Shown: positions 1 to 10,370 of the stretch, in pieces
Numbering within the stretch: position 1 is the stretch's first letter
Layout: every line of letters starts with the position of its first letter
Origin: SHWB01 sp050246875
GTDB taxonomy: Bacteria; Pseudomonadota; Alphaproteobacteria; UBA6615
Direction: 5' to 3'
NCBI GenBank assembly: GCA_050246875.1
Contig: JBFWVF010000003.1
Span: 1-64,000 of the forward strand
DNA length: 64,000 nt
Program-made: the position numbers and the translations under genes
Notes under the pieces: generated by a model
Seen by the model: only the letters and a program-made list of their open reading frames with translations
Told to the model about the DNA's origin: nothing
The model's database searches: none

Positions 1-413
1 TTGCCCTGATCGCCGGCCTGCTGTTCGGTATCGGCCTGACGCTGGGCCAGATGGTCGATCCGGCCAAGGTGCTGGCATTCCTCGACATCGGCGCCATCCC
101 CGCCGGCGGGTGGGACCCCAGCCTGGCATTCGTCATGGGCGGCGCGGTGCTGGTCAACGCGCCGTTCTTCTGGTTCGTGCACGGCCGCGGCCGGCCGCTT
201 GCAGCACCAAGGCTGGTTCTGCCGGCCAACAACTCGGTCGACCGCAGATTGTTGTCCGGCGCGCTGCTGTTCGGTGCCGGCTGGGGTCTGGGCGGTTACT
301 GCCCGGGGCCGGCCATCGCGGGCCTGACGTTCGGCGCGATGGAGACGTTCGCCTTCGTCGCCGCGATGCTGGCGGGCATGGCTGCGTACAAGCTCACGCT
401 TGAGCGGCGCTGA
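1..413 (+). CDS. YeeE/YedE-family (DUF6691-like) membrane protein, 5' end outside window
   Basis: The reading frame is already open at base 3, so the gene begins before the window; about 136 residues are visible. The protein is hydrophobic with glycine-rich membrane segments (GALLFGAGWGLGGYCPGPA, then AGLTFGAMETFAFVAAMLAG). The W-G-L-G-G-Y-C-P-G-P motif, with its cysteine, is characteristic of the YeeE/YedE sulfur-transport superfamily and its short DUF6691 half-proteins, which usually occur as adjacent pairs. The family is linked to import of thiosulfate or other sulfur compounds. A partner gene would be expected just upstream, outside the window. Family assignment is by motif recognition only. 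Confidence 0.7.
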   Translation, partial: ALIAGLLFGIGLTLGQMVDPAKVLAFLDIGAIPAGGWDPSLAFVMGGAVLVNAPFFWFVHGRGRPLAAPRLVLPANNSVDRRLLSGALLFGAGWGLGGYCPGPAIAGLTFGAMETFAFVAAMLAGMAAYKLTLERR

Positions 414-460
414 TATGCAGGCTCGATCGCTCGACCGGTGGATGGCACCGTAGGCGCGCG

Positions 461-951
461 ATGGCGCTCCCTGCATCATGGCATCTGCTGACGGCACTGC
501 TGCTGGCGCTGCCGGTCACGGCGGCCGTCGCGGCGGAGCAGGTCACCGGCGTCGCCAGCGTCATCGACGGCGACACCATCGAGATCCATGGCCAGCGCAT
601 ACGGTTGCACGGCATCGACGCGCCGGAAAGCCGCCAGGAGTGCGCGCGACCGGACGGCACCGCATGGCGCTGCGGCCAGCAGGCCGCGCTGGAACTGTCC
701 GACCGTATCGGCCGCGCCGTCGTTCGTTGCGAACGGCACGATCGCGATCGCTACGGTCGCATCGTCGCCACCTGCTTCAGGGCCGACGAGGATCTGAACC
801 GCTGGATGGTCGCCAACGGCTGGGCGGTCGCGTATCGCCAGTACTCGATAGACTACGTCGCCGACGAGGATTGCGCGCGTCGCGGCCGACTCGGGATCTG
901 GGCAGGTACATTCGCGATGCCCTGGGACTGGCGCCAGCAGCGGCAGCGCAA

Positions 952-955
<4 letters not shown>
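461..955 (+). CDS. Secreted thermonuclease (SNase)-family nuclease
   Basis: 164 residues with an N-terminal signal peptide (hydrophobic stretch LLTALLLALPVTAAVA, likely cleavage after VAA) followed by a staphylococcal-nuclease OB fold. The family core is clear: VIDGDTIEIHGQRIRLHGIDAPESRQ region at about residues 33-60, with metal-binding D and catalytic R and E, then YGRIV carrying the second catalytic arginine near residue 105. It should cleave DNA or RNA in the periplasm or outside the cell, using calcium. The stop codon overlaps the start of the downstream helicase gene (ATGA), so the two are probably translated together, an odd pairing of a secreted nuclease with an intracellular helicase. 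Confidence 0.88.
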
Positions 956-3153
<2,198 letters not shown>

Positions 3154-3163
3154 GGATCGCACC

Positions 3164-4036
3164 GTGGTAGTTCCCGGCATGCTGCAGCGCCCGTCGGTGC
3201 AGCGTTGGCTCGGCGGCATCGAGCCTGCCTGGACGCTGCTGGACGAAGCCAGCTTCGCCGCACTGCATCGGCCCCCGTCTCCAACGGCTGGTCCGATCCG
3301 GCTCGCCGCCGATCTGACACCCGAAGAGGTCCAGCGTTCGGCCGTCGCACGAAACGCGCTGCTTCTCCTGCGCGCGGCTGCGGCCGGCCCCGGATTGAAA
3401 ATGACGGCCACGGGGAACCTGTCGCGCAGCGTCGTGGCGGAGATGTGCGATCTCTTCACATGGCCCGGGTTCGACAGGGCACATGCGTTTCGCTTCCACA
3501 AGGTCGTCAACGAACCGGACTTTCTGCCGCTCTTCTTCGTTCGTCATGCTGCCGAGGCCGGCAAGCTCCTCCGCCGACACAAGGACCTTCTTGCCATCAC
3601 GCCGGCGGGACGGAAAATGCTGGAAGGACCCGACCTGCGAGCGCTGCCGGCAGTCCTGTTCCATATCGTGCTGTGGCACCTCGACCTGGGTTATCTCGGT
3701 CGCGGCCTCCATCCCGGGTGGCCGCAACACGATATCGGCGTCGTTCTCTGGTCCCTGTCGGTCGCCGCGAACGACTGGCAGTCGCCCGAGCGCCTTACGC
3801 GTATGTGCGCGATACCGGTCAATGATGTACTGGACACGCCCTGGGATATGGCCACTCACGCGATGGAGGCGTCGATCCTGCGCCCCTTGCTGTGGTTCGG
3901 GCTTCTCGACCACCGACAGGACGATATTGCCGGGAGTCGCTTCGGGAAACGGCATTTCTATCGCAAGGCCACACTGTTCGATCGGTTCCTGTCCTTCGAC
4001 GTCAGACTGGAAACCGCCGCCGGCCCGCAGCACTGA
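3164..4036 (+). CDS. Uncharacterised protein, possible winged-helix-containing
   Basis: About 290 residues from a GTG start chosen because GAGGA lies 7 bases upstream; an ATG at 3179 is the alternative. I do not recognise a named family with certainty. The central part (KMTATGNLSRSVVAEM, then RRHKDLLAITPAGRKML) resembles the winged-helix-like region found in some proteins annotated as plasmid pRiA4b ORF-3-like, but the match is from memory. There is no signal peptide or membrane segment. It follows recD2 by 10 bases on the same strand and probably shares its transcript. Confidence 0.6.
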   Translation: MVVPGMLQRPSVQRWLGGIEPAWTLLDEASFAALHRPPSPTAGPIRLAADLTPEEVQRSAVARNALLLLRAAAAGPGLKMTATGNLSRSVVAEMCDLFTWPGFDRAHAFRFHKVVNEPDFLPLFFVRHAAEAGKLLRRHKDLLAITPAGRKMLEGPDLRALPAVLFHIVLWHLDLGYLGRGLHPGWPQHDIGVVLWSLSVAANDWQSPERLTRMCAIPVNDVLDTPWDMATHAMEASILRPLLWFGLLDHRQDDIAGSRFGKRHFYRKATLFDRFLSFDVRLETAAGPQH

Positions 4037-4166
4037 CGAAGCTCTTCGGCCGTACGGCATTTTCGCTCCGCTGCTTTCTTCGCCGCACGGCTGCGCTGAC
4101 CGGCGGATTGCTGTTTCCTCCCCGTCCGGGCGTGACCATCTTCGATCGTCACCACGGCGATCGATC

Positions 4167-4361
4167 ATGAATGCACCGAAGCCCGAGACGATGAGTTCCG
4201 GGGAGCGCCTCGCCGAAATCGGCCGGCTGCTGGGCCTCGGGGTGACCCGTCTCCACGCGGCCAAGTCCAGTCCTTTATCTGCCAACGGCGGAGACAGTTG
4301 CCTCGCTTTCTTGCCCGACCGACGCCGTCATGCCGACACGCTCACGGGCAGAGAGGCATGA
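4167..4361 (+). CDS. Small conserved protein of the serine-recombinase cassette
   Basis: 64 residues. The core GERLAEIGRLLGLGVTRLHA followed by KSSPLS and a short charged tail recalls small proteins found directly before DUF2924 and large-serine-recombinase genes in many alphaproteobacteria. Its stop overlaps the DUF2924 start by ATGA, the first of three identical overlaps in the cassette. The conserved gene order argues for a role tied to the recombinase, for example regulation or directionality, but nothing in the sequence proves this. Confidence 0.65.
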   Translation: MNAPKPETMSSGERLAEIGRLLGLGVTRLHAAKSSPLSANGGDSCLAFLPDRRRHADTLTGREA

Positions 4362-4879
4362 CGATGGGACGAAGTTCAGCAGCGAAAGTGAGGCCCCCCG
4401 GGCCGGCACGCCCCGGCGCCGATCGGGACCACGATGCGACGGTGCTGGCCCGGTTGGTGGCGCTGAAGACGATGAGCGTCGTCGGGCTCAAGGCCGAGTG
4501 GCGCAGCCTGTTCGGGGCGGATGCTCCCAACAACAGCCGTCCCTTCCTGGAACTGCGGCTCGGCTACCGCATCCAGGAGTTGACCTACGGCGGACCCTCG
4601 CGCGAGACGGTCCGGCTGCTCGATGCCCTCGCCGACGAGACGCGCGGCAAGCCGGGCCGCCGCGCCCTGGTCCGCGACCCGCGCATGCCCATCGCCGGCA
4701 CGCGGATGGTGCGCGAGTGGAACGGCGTCGAGCACACCGTCACGGTGCTGCGCGACGGGTTTGAGTGGCAGGGCAGGAAGTACCGCTCGTTGTCGGCCAT
4801 CGCCCGCGCCATCGCCGGCACCCGCTGGAACGGCTGGCGGTTCTTCGGCGCCCGCCCCCTCCCGCGGGGCGACCGATGA
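4358..4879 (+). CDS. DUF2924 domain protein
   Basis: 173 residues from the ATG that overlaps the previous stop. Recognisable DUF2924 features: LKAEWRSLFGADAPNN near residues 45-60, LRLGYRIQELTYGG near 66-80, and a C-terminal GTRMVREWNGVEHTVTVL plus FEWQGRKYRSLSAIARAI and TRWNGWRFFG region that resembles a DNA-associated RAMA-like fold. The family is nearly always encoded directly before a large serine recombinase and is thought to work with it; the biochemical role is not established. It overlaps the recombinase start by four bases. Confidence 0.85.
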   Translation: MTMGRSSAAKVRPPGPARPGADRDHDATVLARLVALKTMSVVGLKAEWRSLFGADAPNNSRPFLELRLGYRIQELTYGGPSRETVRLLDALADETRGKPGRRALVRDPRMPIAGTRMVREWNGVEHTVTVLRDGFEWQGRKYRSLSAIARAIAGTRWNGWRFFGARPLPRGDR

Positions 4880-6198
4880 AGGCGGCCGCCATGCCGCGCC
4901 GCCACCGCTGCGCCGTCTATACCCGCAAATCCTCGGAAGAGGGGCTGGAGCAAGAGTTCAACAGCCTCGACGCCCAGCGCGAGGCCTGCGAGGCCTATAC
5001 CGCGAGCCAGAAGGCCGAGGGCTGGGTGCTGCTGCGCGATCGCTACGACGACGGCGGCTTCTCGGGCGGCACGCTGGACCGGCCGGCGCTGAAGCGGCTT
5101 CTGGCCGATATCGAAGCAGGGCTCGTCGACGTCGTGGTGGTGTACAAGATCGACCGGCTGAGCCGCTCGCTGATGGATTTCGCCCGGCTGGTCGAGGTGT
5201 TCGACCGCTGCGGCGTCACCTTCGTGTCGGTCACGCAGTCGTTCAACACCACGACCTCGATGGGGCGGCTGACGCTCAACATCCTGCTGTCGTTCGCCCA
5301 GTTCGAGCGCGAGGTGATCGGCGAGCGCATCCGCGACAAGTTCGCCGCCTCGCGCAAGCGGGGCATGTGGATGGGCGGCAACGTTCCGCTCGGCTACGAC
5401 GTGAACGACAGGAAGCTCGTCGTCAACGAGGCCGAGGCCGCACTGGTCGGACGCATCTTCGAACGGTTCGTATGCCTCGGCTCCGTCACCTTGCTGGTGC
5501 GCGAGCTTCAGGCTGAGGGGCTGTGCACCAAGCGCCACAAGCCCTTCGACAAGGGCACCGTTTACAAGCTGCTGAACAACCGCGTCTATGTCGGCGATGC
5601 GGTGCACAAGGGCACAAGTTATCCTGGCGAGCATGCGGGCATCGTCGATCGCGCGACGTTCGAAAAGGTGCACGCGATCCTCGCCACCAACGGCCGGGTG
5701 CGGGCGGCGGCGACACGCAGCGCGACGCCCGCGCTGCTGCGGGGCCTCATCTTCACCGATACCGGCCGCGCGATGACGCCCCACCACACGAAGAAGGGCA
5801 GCCGGCTCTACCGCTACTACGTCTCGACCGACGCAATCCGCGGGCGGGAGGCGGGCGGCACGACTGTCCTTTTGCGCCTGCCGGCCGATGTGGTCGAGAC
5901 TGCCGTGGTGCGGGAGATCCGCCGCCTCGCGCGCACGCCGGAGATCATGGCGCACACCGTCGCGGCGGCGCGGCGCGAAACCCCCGATGTGGGCGAGCGC
6001 GATGTCGTCGTCGCCATGGACCGGTTCGGCGAGATCTGGTCCGCCCTGTTCCCGGCCGAGCAGGCACGCATCGTGAAGCTGCTGGTGGAACGCGTCACCG
6101 TGACCGCCGATGGCCTCGCCGTCGAATTGCGCACGGACGGCCTCGGCACCGTCATCCGCGAAATGCTGACGCCGGCCCATGAGGAGGCCACCGCATGA
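4876..6198 (+). CDS. Large serine recombinase (resolvase/invertase N-terminal plus recombinase domain)
   Basis: 440 residues. The N-terminal catalytic domain has the nucleophile in YTRKSSEEGLEQEFNS (serine near residue 18), then SLDAQREACEAY, DGGFSGGTLDRPAL and the DRLSRS motif with catalytic arginines. A recombinase domain follows (VPLGYDVNDRKLVVNE, about residues 170-270) with YKLLNNRVYVG. The zinc-ribbon cysteines of many large serine recombinases are not evident; the segment LLRGLIFTDTGRAMTPHHTKKG lacks the usual C-x-x-C, so this is a ribbon-less variant. It cuts and rejoins DNA at short attachment sites. It is the third gene of a four-gene cassette with ATGA overlaps. Whether it still moves the region cannot be told from sequence. 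Confidence 0.92.
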   Translation: MKAAAMPRRHRCAVYTRKSSEEGLEQEFNSLDAQREACEAYTASQKAEGWVLLRDRYDDGGFSGGTLDRPALKRLLADIEAGLVDVVVVYKIDRLSRSLMDFARLVEVFDRCGVTFVSVTQSFNTTTSMGRLTLNILLSFAQFEREVIGERIRDKFAASRKRGMWMGGNVPLGYDVNDRKLVVNEAEAALVGRIFERFVCLGSVTLLVRELQAEGLCTKRHKPFDKGTVYKLLNNRVYVGDAVHKGTSYPGEHAGIVDRATFEKVHAILATNGRVRAAATRSATPALLRGLIFTDTGRAMTPHHTKKGSRLYRYYVSTDAIRGREAGGTTVLLRLPADVVETAVVREIRRLARTPEIMAHTVAAARRETPDVGERDVVVAMDRFGEIWSALFPAEQARIVKLLVERVTVTADGLAVELRTDGLGTVIREMLTPAHEEATA

Positions 6199-6584
6199 CC
6201 GCCACACCCTCCACCATCCGCGTCGTGATTCCGCTCGCGATGAAGCGCCGCAACGGCCGGCCGCGCATCGTGCCGCCGGCCGATTTCGACGACGGACCCG
6301 ACGAACAGACGCCCGACCCACGCCTCGTGCGCGCCATCGCCCGGGCGTGGGACTGGCGCCGGCGGCTGGAGCGAGGTGAGGTCATGACCATCCAGGACAT
6401 CGCCGCCGCCGAGAAAATCTCGGATCGTTACGTCAGTCGCATCCTGCAACTCGCTTATCTGTCGCCGGACGTGCTGGAGAAGCTCCTCGTCCACCGACGG
6501 CCGTCTGCGTTGTCGATCAGGGACCTCGCTGCCGTGGCCGAGCGCCCGTGGGTGGAACAGGAACGGGCGGTGTTCGCAGGCTGA
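6195..6584 (+). CDS. Putative helix-turn-helix protein of the recombinase cassette
   Basis: 129 residues, starting at the ATG overlapping the recombinase stop. A helix-turn-helix is visible around residues 65-92 (MTIQDIAAAEKISDRYVSRI followed by LQLAYLSPDVLE), of the ParB/sigma-70-region-4-like type seen in proteins placed after DUF2924-associated recombinases. The N-terminus contains RRNGRPRIVPP, a basic stretch that could contact DNA. Likely a regulator or accessory DNA-binding factor for the recombinase; the exact role is unknown. Confidence 0.72.
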   Translation: MTATPSTIRVVIPLAMKRRNGRPRIVPPADFDDGPDEQTPDPRLVRAIARAWDWRRRLERGEVMTIQDIAAAEKISDRYVSRILQLAYLSPDVLEKLLVHRRPSALSIRDLAAVAERPWVEQERAVFAG

Positions 6585-6816
6585 TCCCGCACCGCTTCGC
6601 ACCACTGCGCCCACCGCCGGTTCGAGCCCCGTGTTCAGGCTAGAAGACGCCCGTAAACGGTTCGGTTGCCGGCCCTCTCCAAAGCATTGAAACAGCGGCC
6701 CCTCTCCTATCCGAACCGGACCGGGGCAGGTTCGGACGAAAAGAGACGGAAGGGCTTCGGAGACCGGATTTGGCCGCTCCCCCGTTCTCCGAGGTTCGCC
6801 CCATGCCGACAAACGC

Positions 6817-6842
6817 CTTTGAATACTAAAGGAAATTCAAAG
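6817..6842. repeat. Perfect 8-bp inverted repeat beside the tRNA-Ser 3' end
   Basis: CTTTGAAT and ATTCAAAG are separated by 10 bases, about 37 bases from the tRNA 3' end. It is AT-rich compared with its surroundings. It could be a weak terminator for the tRNA transcript or part of an attachment region of the neighbouring recombinase cassette. No thymine run follows on the minus strand, so the terminator reading is weak. The rest of 6585-6878 shows no gene I can support. Confidence 0.35.
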
Positions 6843-6878
6843 CCAGCGACGGCGCGTCCTGGACTCGCAACGGGGTAA

Positions 6879-6968
6879 TGGCGGAGGGGGTGGGATTCGA
6901 ACCCACGGTACCCGCAAGGGTACAACGGTTTTCGAGACCGTCCCGATCGACCACTCCGGCACCCCTCC
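6879..6968 (-). tRNA. tRNA-Ser(CGA)
   Basis: The minus strand folds as a class II tRNA. The 5' acceptor strand GGAGGGG (6968-6962) pairs with 3' CCCCTCC, followed by discriminator G and an encoded CCA (6881-6879). The anticodon loop contains CTCGAAA, giving anticodon CGA. A long variable arm (TACCCTTGCGGGTA) and a T-loop GGTTCGAATCC are present. CGA reads the serine codon UCG, frequent in this GC-rich genome. The recombinase cassette lies on the 3' side, the usual side for integrated elements, although no second copy of the tRNA end is visible in the window. Confidence 0.96.
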
Positions 6969-7019
6969 GCGAGGGTTCCCACGGGCCCGCGCGAGGGCGG
7001 GCGGTCGGTTGGGGGCGCC

Positions 7020-7048
7020 TCTATAGCCTTCGCCGCCGGCCCGTTCAA
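7020..7048 (-). promoter_or_regulatory. Sigma-70-type promoter of tRNA-Ser
   Basis: On the minus strand TTGAAC (7048-7043) and TATAGA (7025-7020) are 17 bases apart, about 50 bases upstream of the tRNA 5' end. Both spacing and position fit a strong housekeeping promoter. Confidence 0.75.
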
Positions 7049-7099
7049 GGAAGCCGGCGGGGGCCATGGAAATTCCGGTGCCCGGGCCGGCGGCCGGCG

Positions 7100-7127
7100 T
7101 TGACAGGGGGATGGCGGCGGCTATAGT
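7100..7127 (+). promoter_or_regulatory. Sigma-70-type promoter of the rplU-rpmA operon
   Basis: TTGACA (7100-7105) and TATAGT (7122-7127) are separated by 16 bases. The start of transcription would lie near 7134, leaving a leader of about 115 bases before rplU. That is long enough for leader regulation, but I see no definite autoregulatory structure in it. Confidence 0.8.
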
Positions 7128-7250
7128 GCGCGCCCGCACACCCCCGCCGGAACGCCGGCCGGGGCGGTGTGGCCTTGTTTCACGATGGCGCCGCCGCTGG
7201 CGTTCCCCGGGTGACCGGGCGGGGCGCCGGGCGGCCGATTGGACAGGACG

Positions 7251-7643
7251 ATGTACGCAGTCATCCGCACGGGCGGCAAGCAGTACCGGGTCGAGCCCGG
7301 CGACGTGCTCAAGGTCGAGAAGCTGGCCGGCGACGCCGGCAGCACCCTGACCTTCGACGACGTGCTGCTGGTCGGCGAGGGCGCCGCGCAGACGATCGGC
7401 AAGCCCACCGTCGCCGGCGCCGCCGTCTCGGCCACCGTGCTCGAGCAGGCGCGCGGCGACAAGGTACTGATCCTCAAGAAGCGCCGCCGCAAGCATTACC
7501 GCCGCCGTGGCGGCCACCGCCAGGACCTGACGGTCGTGCGCATCGCCGAGATCGCCGACGGCGCCGGCAACCGCGCCGCCGCGCCGGCGAAGGCCGCCAA
7601 GGCCGCGCCGGCCGCCGCCGCCGCCGCCGCAAGCGAGGAGTAG
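7251..7643 (+). CDS. rplU: 50S ribosomal protein L21
   Basis: 130 residues beginning MYAVIRTGGKQYRVEPGD, the diagnostic L21 N-terminus, with the conserved basic segment KKRRRKHYRRRGGHRQ near residues 76-91. The start at 7251 is preferred over an in-frame codon 12 bases upstream because GGACAGGACG sits just before it. The C-terminus carries an alanine/lysine-rich extension (APAKAAKAAPAAAAAAAS) of about 25 residues, as in several alphaproteobacteria. L21 binds 23S rRNA and L20 in the large subunit. rpmA follows after 4 bases. Confidence 0.97.
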   Translation: MYAVIRTGGKQYRVEPGDVLKVEKLAGDAGSTLTFDDVLLVGEGAAQTIGKPTVAGAAVSATVLEQARGDKVLILKKRRRKHYRRRGGHRQDLTVVRIAEIADGAGNRAAAPAKAAKAAPAAAAAAASEE

Positions 7644-7647
7644 ACCG

Positions 7648-7923
7648 ATGGCCCACAAGAAAGCAGGCGGCTCCTCGCGCAACGGTCGCGATTCCGCCGG
7701 CCGCCGCCTCGGCGTCAAGAAGTACGGCGGCGAGGTCGTGCTCGCCGGCAACATCCTCGTCCGCCAGCGCGGCACGAAGTATCATCCCGGCACGGCTGTC
7801 GGCATCGGCCGCGACCACACGCTGTTCGCCACCAGCGACGGGCGAGTGCGCTTCCATCGCGGCCGCGCCGGCCGCACCTACGTGCACATCGAGCCTGTCG
7901 GCCAGGCCGAGGCGGCGGAGTAG
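7648..7923 (+). CDS. rpmA: 50S ribosomal protein L27
   Basis: 91 residues, starting MAHKKAGGSSRNGRDSAGRR, the classic L27 N-terminal tail that reaches toward the peptidyl-transferase centre, followed by LGVKKYGGE and GNILVRQRGTKYHPG. No cleavable N-terminal extension of the Firmicutes kind is present. It is co-transcribed with rplU and followed at once by a strong intrinsic terminator. Confidence 0.98.
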   Translation: MAHKKAGGSSRNGRDSAGRRLGVKKYGGEVVLAGNILVRQRGTKYHPGTAVGIGRDHTLFATSDGRVRFHRGRAGRTYVHIEPVGQAEAAE

Positions 7924-7954
7924 CTCCTCCCGCTGCAATCCGGCGGAGGTACCA

Positions 7955-7982
7955 GGGGGGCCGGTCGCCGGCCCCCCTTTTT
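7955..7982 (+). terminator. Intrinsic terminator after rpmA
   Basis: A perfect 10-bp stem (GGGGGGCCGG with CCGGCCCCCC) closes a 3-base loop and is followed by five thymines. This is a textbook rho-independent terminator separating the rplU-rpmA transcript from obgE. Confidence 0.93.
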
Positions 7983-8060
7983 GATGTCTGCGCCTCGCGC
8001 CGGCGCGGCGCGGGGCGATAGTCTCGCAACGACACGGGACCGGCACGGAGCCGGCGGACC

Positions 8061-9140
8061 ATGCGCTTTCTCGACCAGGCCAAGATCTGGATACGCTCCG
8101 GCGACGGCGGCGGCGGCTCCGTGTCGTTCCGCCGCGAGAAGTTCATTCCCATGGGCGGGCCGGACGGCGGCGACGGCGGGCGCGGCGGCGATGTCGTGGC
8201 GCTCTGCGTCGACGGCCTCAACACCCTGATCGACTATCGCTACAAGCAGCATTTCCGTGCCGCCAGCGGCGGCCACGGCATGGGCAAGCAGCGCAGCGGC
8301 GCCGGCGGCAAGACGGAGGAACTGCGCCTGCCGCCGGGCACGCAGATCTATGCCGAGGACGGCGAGACGCTGCTGGCCGACCTGACGACGCCGGGCCAGC
8401 GCGTGGTGCTGGCGCAGGGCGGCCAGGGCGGGCGCGGCAACGTCCACTTCAAGTCCTCGACCAACCAGGCGCCGCGCCGCGCCGACCCCGGCCAGCCGGG
8501 CGAGGAAATGTGGCTGTGGCTGCGTCTCAAGCTGATCGCCGACGCCGGCCTCGTCGGCCTGCCGAACGCCGGCAAGTCGACGCTGCTCGCCGCCGTCTCG
8601 GGCGCCCGGCCGAAAATCGCCGACTACCCGTTCACGACGCTGACGCCGGGCCTCGGCGTCGTCCGCGTCGACGGCAGCGAGTTCGTGCTCGCCGACATCC
8701 CCGGGCTGATCGAGGGCGCGGCGGAGGGGCGCGGCCTCGGCCACCGCTTCCTGCGCCATGTCGAGCGCTGCCGCGTGCTGCTGCATCTCGTCGACGCCAC
8801 CGCGCCGACGCGCGAGGTGACGGCCGCGTTCCGCACCGTGGAGGCCGAGCTGGCGGCGTACGGCGACATGCTGGCCAGCAAGCCGCGCATCGTCGTGCTG
8901 ACCAAGGCCGACGCGCTGACGCCGGCCGATCTCGCCAAGCGCAAGCGCGCCCTCGCCCGCCTCCTCGGCCACCCGCCGATGGCGATGTCGGCGGTCAGCG
9001 GCGCCGGCGTCACCGAGGTCATGCGCGCGCTGTGGGCGGTCATCGCCGCGGCGCGGGCAGCCGATGCCGCGCCACGCCCGGTTGCGGCCGAGTTCGATTT
9101 CGACGAGGACGGGTTCGAAAGCGACGGGGCGACGGCATGA
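8061..9140 (+). CDS. obgE: GTPase Obg/CgtA
   Basis: 359 residues. N-terminal glycine-rich Obg domain (MRFLDQAKIWIRSGDGGGGS, then GGRGGDV and GGHGMGKQRSG), then a GTPase domain with G1 GLPNAGKST near residue 169, the switch region DYPFTTLTPGLGVV, G3 DIPGLIEGA near 211 and G4 TKAD near 281. Obg binds the 50S subunit and monitors ribosome maturation and stress. Linkage to rplU-rpmA is conserved across bacteria. Its stop overlaps the proB start by ATGA. Confidence 0.97.
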   Translation: MRFLDQAKIWIRSGDGGGGSVSFRREKFIPMGGPDGGDGGRGGDVVALCVDGLNTLIDYRYKQHFRAASGGHGMGKQRSGAGGKTEELRLPPGTQIYAEDGETLLADLTTPGQRVVLAQGGQGGRGNVHFKSSTNQAPRRADPGQPGEEMWLWLRLKLIADAGLVGLPNAGKSTLLAAVSGARPKIADYPFTTLTPGLGVVRVDGSEFVLADIPGLIEGAAEGRGLGHRFLRHVERCRVLLHLVDATAPTREVTAAFRTVEAELAAYGDMLASKPRIVVLTKADALTPADLAKRKRALARLLGHPPMAMSAVSGAGVTEVMRALWAVIAAARAADAAPRPVAAEFDFDEDGFESDGATA

Positions 9141-10285
9141 GCGAGGCCGCCGCCGCATCCACGCCCGGCACGCTGGCCGCGACGCGGCGCCTCGTCGTCA
9201 AGGTCGGCTCGGCCCTCCTCGCCGACGAGGGCGGGCGCGTGCGCCGCGACTGGCTCGACGCGCTGGCCGACGACATCGCGGCGCTGCGCCGCAACGGCAC
9301 CGAGGTGCTGGTCGTCTCGTCCGGCGCCATCGCCATCGGCCGCCGCCTGCTCGGCCTCGCGCGTGGCCCGCGCAACCGGGCCCTGCGGCTGGAGGAAAGC
9401 CAGGCCGCGGCCGCGGCCGGCCAGATCCGCCTCGCGCACGCCTGGCAGGAGACGCTGGCGCGCCACGAGATCAACGTCGCGCAGATCCTGCTGACCACCG
9501 CCGACACCGAGAACCGTCGCCGCTGGCTCAACGCCCGCTCGACGCTGGCGACGCTGGTGCGCCTCGGCGTCGTGCCGGTGATCAACGAGAACGACACGGT
9601 GGCGACCGAGGAAATCCGCTTCGGCGACAACGACCGCCTCGCCGCCCGTGTGGCGCAGATGGCCGAGGCCGATGCCTGCATCCTGCTGTCGGACATCGAC
9701 GGCCTCTACACTGCCGATCCGCGCAGCGACCCCGCCGCCACGCACCTGCCCGAGGTGCGCGCGCTGACGGCCGAGATCGAGGCGATGGCCGGGGCGCCGC
9801 ATTCCGACGACGGCTCGGGCGGCATGATCACCAAGCTCGCCGCCGCGCGCATCGCCATGGGCGCCGGCTGCCGCCTCGCCATCACCGACGGCCGCGTGGC
9901 GCATCCGCTGGCCGCGCTGGACGCCGGCGCGCGCGCCACATGGTTCGTGCCGCGCGAGGCGCCGCAGACGGTGAGGAAGCAGTGGATCGCCGGCTCGCTG
10001 AAGCCTCTCGGCACGCTCACCGTCGATGCCGGGGCCGCGCGGGCGCTTGCCGCCGGCAAGAGCCTGCTGCCGGCCGGCGTGACGGCCGTCGACGGCCATT
10101 TCGAGCGCGGCGATGCCGTCGTCGTGCGCGACGCCGGGGGCCACGAGCTGGCACGCGGTCTCGTCGCCTACTCCGCCGCCGACGCGCGCCGCATCGCCGG
10201 CCACCGCTCCGGCGAGATCGAACAGATCCTCGGCTTCCGCGGCCGCGAGGAAATGATCCACCGCGACGACCTCGCCCTGGCGTGA
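9137..10285 (+). CDS. proB: Glutamate 5-kinase
   Basis: 382 residues from the ATG overlapping the obgE stop. The amino-acid kinase fold shows RLVVKVGSALLAD near residue 19, VSSGAIAIGRR near 60, INENDTVATEEIRFGDNDRL near 150 and SDIDGLY near 187. A C-terminal PUA domain (about residues 290-380) is present. It phosphorylates glutamate, the first step of proline synthesis, and is normally inhibited by proline. proA lies one gene further on, with a transporter gene between them. Confidence 0.96.
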   Translation: MSEAAAASTPGTLAATRRLVVKVGSALLADEGGRVRRDWLDALADDIAALRRNGTEVLVVSSGAIAIGRRLLGLARGPRNRALRLEESQAAAAAGQIRLAHAWQETLARHEINVAQILLTTADTENRRRWLNARSTLATLVRLGVVPVINENDTVATEEIRFGDNDRLAARVAQMAEADACILLSDIDGLYTADPRSDPAATHLPEVRALTAEIEAMAGAPHSDDGSGGMITKLAAARIAMGAGCRLAITDGRVAHPLAALDAGARATWFVPREAPQTVRKQWIAGSLKPLGTLTVDAGAARALAAGKSLLPAGVTAVDGHFERGDAVVVRDAGGHELARGLVAYSAADARRIAGHRSGEIEQILGFRGREEMIHRDDLALA

Positions 10286-10297
10286 GTGCGGTGCGGA

Positions 10298-10370
10298 CCT
10301 CGTCCTTCGACAGGCTCAGGACGAGGAAGCCCGTGGAAGGCTTTTCATGCTGAGCCTGTCGACGCATGAG
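10298..10370. repeat. Dispersed inverted repeat, CTTCGACAGGCTCAGGA family
   Basis: One arm reads CCTCGTCCTTCGACAGGCTC and onward to ACGAGG. The opposing arm, TGAGCCTGTCGACGCATGAG, lies about 20 bases downstream. A closely similar pair occurs at 31331-31443, and a diverged relative at 56191-56329. The element sits between proB and the transporter gene, and its second arm runs into the first codons of that gene. Confidence 0.8.

Noticed and set aside
6613..6640. tRNA T-arm-like sequence (GGTTCGAGCCCC) next to the recombinase cassette
   Set aside because: Stem pairing is imperfect and no other tRNA arm can be drawn around it, so a tRNA remnant cannot be supported.
6666..6878. Short open frame between the recombinase cassette and tRNA-Ser
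   Set aside because: It has no ribosome-binding site, no known domain and runs into the tRNA; not supported as a gene.
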